The position numbers were made by a program, and so were the translations under genes. From Cynocephalus volans (taxonomy: Eukaryota > Chordata > Mammalia > Dermoptera > Cynocephalidae), in assembly GCF_027409185.1 (NCBI RefSeq), contig NC_084463.1, positions 117,652,133 to 117,716,132 of the forward strand: a stretch of 64,000 nt of DNA. The letters run 5' to 3'. Of this stretch, positions 58,906 to 64,000 are shown piece after piece. The notes beneath the pieces were generated by a model that was given only the letters and a program-made list of their open reading frames with translations, was not told the origin of the DNA and made no database searches. Each line of letters starts with the position of its first letter. Positions within the stretch are counted from its first letter, which is position 1.

Positions 58906-59094
58906 GACTGAAAATACTTCTCTCTTATTTAAGCTATTATTATTTCTGGTATCTGTTACTAACATGTGCACACAGTACCTTAATAATGGACCTCAAAGTC
59001 CAAGGAACACTTTCTAAAGCTTCCACCTTGACAGCTTTATGAGCTGAAAGTCCAAAGATTCTACCCTTTAAGTCATTTTGAATGCTGATTCATT

Positions 59095-59225
59095 AATATC
59101 TTTCATTCACTCAACTGACAAACATTTATTGAGCACCTATTATATGCCAGTTACTAGCCTATGCACTGATGACACTTTAATATACAAACATGGTCCTTGA
59201 CCTCTAGGCACTTATAGTTTTTACT
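59095..59225 (-). repeat. Ancient L2/MIR-like fragment
   Basis: ACAAACATTTATTGAGCACC and TATTATATGCCAGTTACTAG. 59225-59930 contains an open frame of 133 codons with no recognisable homology, which I do not call a gene. Confidence 0.6.
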
Positions 59226-59929
59226 GATTTACTTACTCTAAGTTCTTCTCTTCCAAAGGTATCCCTAAAATATAGTAAATAAAATAGAAATGGAAATTCA
59301 AAACCATGGAAAGGAGGTGTATACAAAAGCCAGCCCTAGGAATTTATATACAATTTATATACATGCTGAGCATCCCAGTTGGCTTTGAGCTTCCTAGCAG
59401 CTGTGAAAAAGATGAAAAGAGAGTGACTTGGTTCTTGTTTTCTGAAAGGAGAATGAATCCCAATCACTCATGGAAGTCAAATGTAAGCATTTTCTTTTCT
59501 GAACAAACTCCATTCAGTGCTTCTGAGTGCCTTGAATGTCCTGGAAAGCACCATTTTCTGACCAAATCCCAACCAATGATTGCTCTAAATTTCATACACA
59601 AGTTCATTAAGCTCTTAGATACTCATCCAATAAAGCCAGACAGTTCCATGGTTTGCATACACGATTTCGGTTTCCTATTCTACAGCAGAGTGTACAGAAG
59701 ACCATGAGTGGTCACTTCAAATGGTACAGAAAATGTGAACTAGCAAACCCAGAAATCTCCGAAGCTTGGACATTAAGTGCATAAATTTAAGAAGAAATAG
59801 CAAGAAAATAGGACCCCAGAGAAAAGCCAGGGTACAAAGAATGATGAAATACCCAGTATGAAGTCAGTATGACTCACTCATAGATTTCTTCTCCTGGTAT
59901 ATCACAACAGGCAGCATCTTATGAGAGAA

Positions 59930-60180
59930 AGGGTATGGATTTGAAACCCAGTTCTGCAACTCTGCTAATTACTTGCTCTGTAATTTTGGGGGTATTAGCA
60001 GCCCAGAGCCTCAGTTTCCTCACATAAAATGAAGATGATATCTATCTATTGTGGGGATTACTACCAGAACATACATAATGTCTCTGCCATGGTGCAATAA
60101 TAGTAACAGGCTACATATAAAGGCCTTATCTGTGCCAGGCACAGTATTACACACTTGGTATGAATTTTATTATTTAATAT
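59930..60180 (+). repeat. MIR copies
   Basis: GGATTTGAAACCCAGTTCTGC, GCCTCAGTTTCCTCACATAAAATG on the plus strand. 60105-60180 (CTGTGCCAGGCACAGTATTAC) is the opposite-strand start of another. Confidence 0.78.
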
Positions 60181-60519
60181 TCACCATAAGATAGAAGCTA
60201 CTGAAGAATTCAAAAATTGTTGATTTCTCCCCAAAGCTATGCCAAGCCACGCCCTTCCATATTTTTGGAAAAAATGCACCAGTCCTTGGAAGGCTCTTTG
60301 CCGGATGCATCCCATGCAAACCAGCTATATTGACACTCATTTTGTAACCATCTGCTATCCTGAGTTTGCTGCAACTGGTACAGAACTTTAGTTTTTGGGA
60401 TCCCCAATGGGAGTTTGAAGAACTCAAAGAAAACCCTTCTAAGAGGTGCTTTCCAACCCCTATTTGTGGTAGGAAGAAAGACACTGAAGAATTTGGAGCA
60501 TGCTATTCAAAGCAGATTG

Positions 60520-60722
60520 ACCAGGCTATGAGGAGTGTAATGGGTATAGAATGTCAGTATGGGAAAATGAAAAAGCTCTGTAGACAGATAGTAGTGATGG
60601 TTGCACAAGAATGTGAATGTACTTAATGCCATTGAATTATACACTTAAAATGGTTAAAATGGTAAATTTTATGTTACATATGTTTTTCCATAATAATAAA
60701 AATAAAAAATAAAAAAATAAGA
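60520..60722 (+). mobile_element. L1M 3'-end fragment
   Basis: TAGTAGTGATGGTTGCACAAG, TGCCATTGAATTATACACTTA, AATGGTAAATTTTATGTTAC and an AATAAAAATAAAAAAT tail are the terminal L1M 3' UTR. Confidence 0.85.
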
Positions 60723-60834
60723 ATAGAGTAACCAGGGTGGTGAGGGGTCTAAAAACCACATATGATGAAGAATATATGAAAGATCTCAGGTGCTCTACAG
60801 CCAAAAGTTGAAAGCTTCTGGTTTACAAGATAAT

Positions 60835-61030
60835 GATAATATTAACCACTACTTATCATGCACATCATATTTATAGGCACTTGACCTATACTATCTTTAT
60901 TCTCTAGTGTGACCCTGCAAGTCACTCCTTGAGTAAAGGGATCAGGTAACCAGTCTAGGATCACACAACTAGAGAAGAGTGGAGATGGGATTTGAATTTA
61001 ACCAGTGCTCTTCCTTCTATACCATGCTGT
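60835..61030 (-). repeat. MIR SINE
   Basis: ATAGGCACTTGACCTATAC, GTCTAGGATCACACAACTAG and GATGGGATTTGAATTTAACC are minus-strand MIR. 61030-63130 shows no repeat or exon that I can support. Confidence 0.75.
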
Positions 61031-63129
61031 CTCTTATTCAAATACTATATAGATGCCTGGATTAAAAAATACCAAAGATTTCTTTCAAGTCTAAGGCTTT
61101 ATTATTCTGAATTGGGATGTGGGTGGTGCGCTGGAAGGTCAAATATTGACCTTCTTGAATGCTCCCAGCACTGCCAGGGTCTGTAGGTAAACCTGAGCCT
61201 ACTGCATAGGAAGCCCACCCCCTAGGGATGACCATTCTGATAAGAGGAACCTGGAAGACCTTTGAGGTCAGAACCAGAGGCAATACCAGGCTGATACTGC
61301 CAGGAAGCTGCATCAGGGCCCACAGACCACAACTGGCTCCATGGCTGGGAAGGGAGCCATCAGGCAACAGAGAACACATAGAGAGCCTCAAATATATTTC
61401 TTGCTGTATACTGAAGGTATTTCTCCCCACAGTCTAGTCACCACATCCCAGAAGAGAAATTCTGAAGAGTAAGATGAAGGAAGAGGACGCAGCACAGGAA
61501 AGATTAGAGATGAGTGAGCGGGCTCTGAAGTCTGCAGCTTTTGTTCAAATCCCAGCCTACTATTCTGTTGGTAAGAGCAGGCTTGTAACCACCGTGAAGA
61601 TAGAGCACAATCTCATGACTTCCTTGGATGCCCTCAGAAGTCCCTTTGCATCACCTTCTACTCTTCAGTGACCTCCCTCCCATCACTGAATCTTGCCCTT
61701 GGGAAAAATGGATTTGGGAAATGATTCTCAGGTCTAACTCAGTACCACAAACATCCAGATAACAAACGAATTAGGCCAGAGTCAAGGGATGGGTGGCGGG
61801 GAAATGTGTTTTCTATAACGGTGGCTGTTGATCAGGACCCTTAGACACTGACTCTGCTTTTTCCCCACTGGACAAAGATGTAGTCTTGCTGACCATGACT
61901 ATGCTTCAAAAAGCAGGAGAGCTTTTTGTAGAAGAGAAGTTTGTAAACATTCTCTTAAAAGAAAATATAAATCCTTTTCAAGAATGATGAGACAAGACTT
62001 GAGTAAAAAGACCTGTGATGCAGCAAGAAGTGGCTGATTTCTGGATGCAACGGGACTCTACTCTGCACAGACAATGTCACCAGCAGCTGCATGTTCCATT
62101 ATGGAACTGGGGACCAGTGAAGGCGGGGTTGAGATATCCTGTATCTAGTCCTGTCCTGCCCGGACTCCTGGCTCCCAGTAAGTGTTTGTATCCTTGAGTA
62201 ATTAAGTCAGGAACTCACAGTAATTCTACAAAGGGTGTGTGTCTGCTTTTAGTCTTTTTCCATGGAACCACAGATTCTCACCACATTTCTCTCATTTTCT
62301 TTCAAGAATCTCCTCTTTAAGCTTGTTAGTGGGACCTATTTGTATGAGCCACACGGCTGCACTGTATTGGTAGCAGGAGCCAATTCTTGAGAAGGGCCCT
62401 TGGAATACTGAGCAGAACCGTAGCTGACCAGCCCTGCTGCGTGGATCCAGCTGGAGTCGGCTGGGCTCCACTCCACACAGCACTTGGCTGTCGCCTGCTC
62501 ACTTTGAGTGGAGGATCCGGCACTTATTTTAGGCCCTTATAAATAATACATTTCGTCATCTTGATTCTTCAAGGCCTTCTTTTAAGCTACTTTTTCCTCT
62601 TTGGGAAAACCACTTTTACTCTATGAGACAGAGTTGCTCATAAATCAAGAGGAATTCCAAATGACCAAAGCCTGAGTTCCTGACTTCAGAAGTGGGCAGC
62701 CACCAAATCTGATTAGTCAAAGAAGAAGCTGGCCTCATACAAGAAAGGGTCTTATTTTAAGGAGGAAAAAGATGTTCACAACATCCCTTGAATTCCTTGG
62801 CCTCTGACCCAGAAAGTCCTAGTGTCTGAGTTTTAAATACCACACTCAACCCCTGCCTCCCTGAGAGTCCCTATAGGCTCATTATGCTCAATAAAATGCT
62901 GAGAGTTCTTACCATCTGTAAAATGGGGATAAAATGTCATGTAGAGTTGTCCAAGTGATGTATAAAATCAAGGCTCAGTGTATGAACTCCCCTTTGACAC
63001 TTTTTGTCCCTTGCAACTCTCAAGACAACACATTTGTACCTTGAAAAAGTGTCATTTTCTTCCCTCTTCAAAAACACGAACAACCGAAGAAGTGTTCTCC
63101 AATTAATATGGCACAAAGAAACCCAGTAG

Positions 63130-63252
63130 TACAGTACAGAGAGCACTGAACATGGAATCAGACCAGGTCTTAAATCCTGGAGTTTCTACTTATCACGTGA
63201 TCTTGGGCAAGTTCCTTAATCTCTCTGGCCTTCAGTGCCCTAATCAACAAAC
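63130..63252 (+). repeat. MIR SINE
   Basis: GGAATCAGACCAGGTCTTAAATCC, TCTTGGGCAAGTTCCTTAATCTC, CTCTGGCCTTCAGTGCCC. Confidence 0.82.
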
Positions 63253-63254
63253 TT

Positions 63255-63411
63255 ACTCTTTCTCAAACTTTAATGTGCATATATGAATTGCCAGAGAATA
63301 CTGTTAAAATGCAGATGCTGATACAGCGGGTCTCAGGTGGAGCCTGAGGTTCTGCATTTCTAATTAGCGCCTGCTGAGGCCACTGGTTTGTGGACCACCT
63401 TTTGAGTAGAA
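63255..63411 (+). mobile_element. MER5A-like hAT DNA transposon
   Basis: CTCAAACTTTAATGTGCATA start, AAAATGCAGATGCTGATACA, GGTTCTGCATTTCTAATTAG and GGACCACCTTTTGAGTAG end fit MER5A. The rest of the window to 64000 contains nothing that I recognise. Confidence 0.85.
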
Positions 63412-64000
63412 AGGACATGAATGGTCAGGGCATGTTGTAGGTTGTGAATGGCTATGTCAGCTTAAGGTCTGACTTGATAACTGTTGTTGTTCTACCTTCA
63501 AATACAAAGAAGGCCATTCTTCTACAACTCAACTTAGATCATGTATTAATCCTTGATTCTTTATGGGTAAGCAAAATAGTGATTATTGATCTAGTAAAAC
63601 AACAAGAACCATTGTCAACAAAACTACCTCCCAAAAAAGAATTACTAACCAACAAAGCACAACACCTCTCCTATCAGCTGGCTGATGCAAAAAGCAAACA
63701 TAATCTATAGCCATATCACCCTGAACATACCCGATCTCACTGAAAAAACAAACATACAAACAAACAAAATCCCCAATAGAGCTTAAAACCACATCAGATT
63801 AAAGCCTTTGCAGGTAATGATGTTAACCACACCCCTCCTCAAAAGAGCACTGTTTTAAACCCAAGTGTTTATGACTAAACCTAAGTGTTGACTTAGAGTG
63901 TGAAAGCAGGTTTTGGTAGGTTGAAGAAAAAGAAATCCAAGAACATTGAGTTCCTGAGATTGGTTTGATGGGAGAGAAGGGGGGAAAATTAAGGAGAGAA

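Noticed and set aside
59306..59707. 133-codon plus-strand frame
   Set aside because: No family resemblance and no neighbouring exon or promoter signals; I could not support coding potential.

Overview
The window is mammalian nuclear DNA. It has no dense coding, only single exons with splice signals in a sea of LINE, SINE, LTR and DNA-transposon copies. The youngest SINEs are dimers built from two tRNA-Ile-like units with an A-rich tail. This is the architecture of the CYN SINEs known from colugos (Dermoptera), and there is no Alu, B1/B2 or artiodactyl/carnivore SINE. I therefore read it as a colugo (Galeopterus/Cynocephalus-like) genome; this rests on remembered family structure, not a search.

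Two host genes anchor the locus. On the + strand, 1780-1844 is the terminal coding exon of KCNC1 (Kv3.1b isoform, C-terminus ESPVIAKYMPTEAVRVT then stop), followed by a 3' UTR to about 3.18 kb. On the - strand, 7455-7792 is the last exon of SERGEF (RCC1-like, motif CYSWGWNEHGMCGDG), with its polyadenylation signal at 7470-7475. The genes lie tail to tail about 4.3 kb apart, matching the KCNC1-SERGEF order of human 11p15.1. Everything from 7793 to 64000 then reads as SERGEF intron; I found no further SERGEF exon there.

The intron is layered by age. The oldest layer is MIR, L2, L1M and hAT/Tigger fossils. Above it are MaLR/ERVL LTRs, several with clear 5-bp target duplications. The youngest layer is CYN SINEs with 14-18 bp target duplications and two closely related L1 copies. 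The L1 at 51621-58420 is full length, has a CpG-rich 5' UTR and an apparent 17-bp target duplication, but is disabled by three in-frame stops in ORF2 and a frameshift in ORF1.

The most unusual object is the second L1 (about 19680-25673). It does not begin with L1 sequence. It starts with the transcribed part of a MaLR-like LTR ending where related LTRs have a splice-donor-like site. Two 42-bp repeats follow, then 172 bp of LARGE1 coding sequence (glycosyltransferase region with the DTD motif), joined to an internal position of the L1 5' UTR that is preceded by a CAG splice-acceptor-like site in the intact L1. An 11-bp direct repeat brackets the whole unit. The simplest reading is one retrotransposition of a spliced LTR-LARGE1-L1 chimeric RNA. 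Other items worth a look are two long hairpins (34760-34795 and 42435-42520), a CRE next to a short ATG exon with a perfect splice donor (37492-37546), and an LTR nested in a Tigger-like element nested in an L1M.
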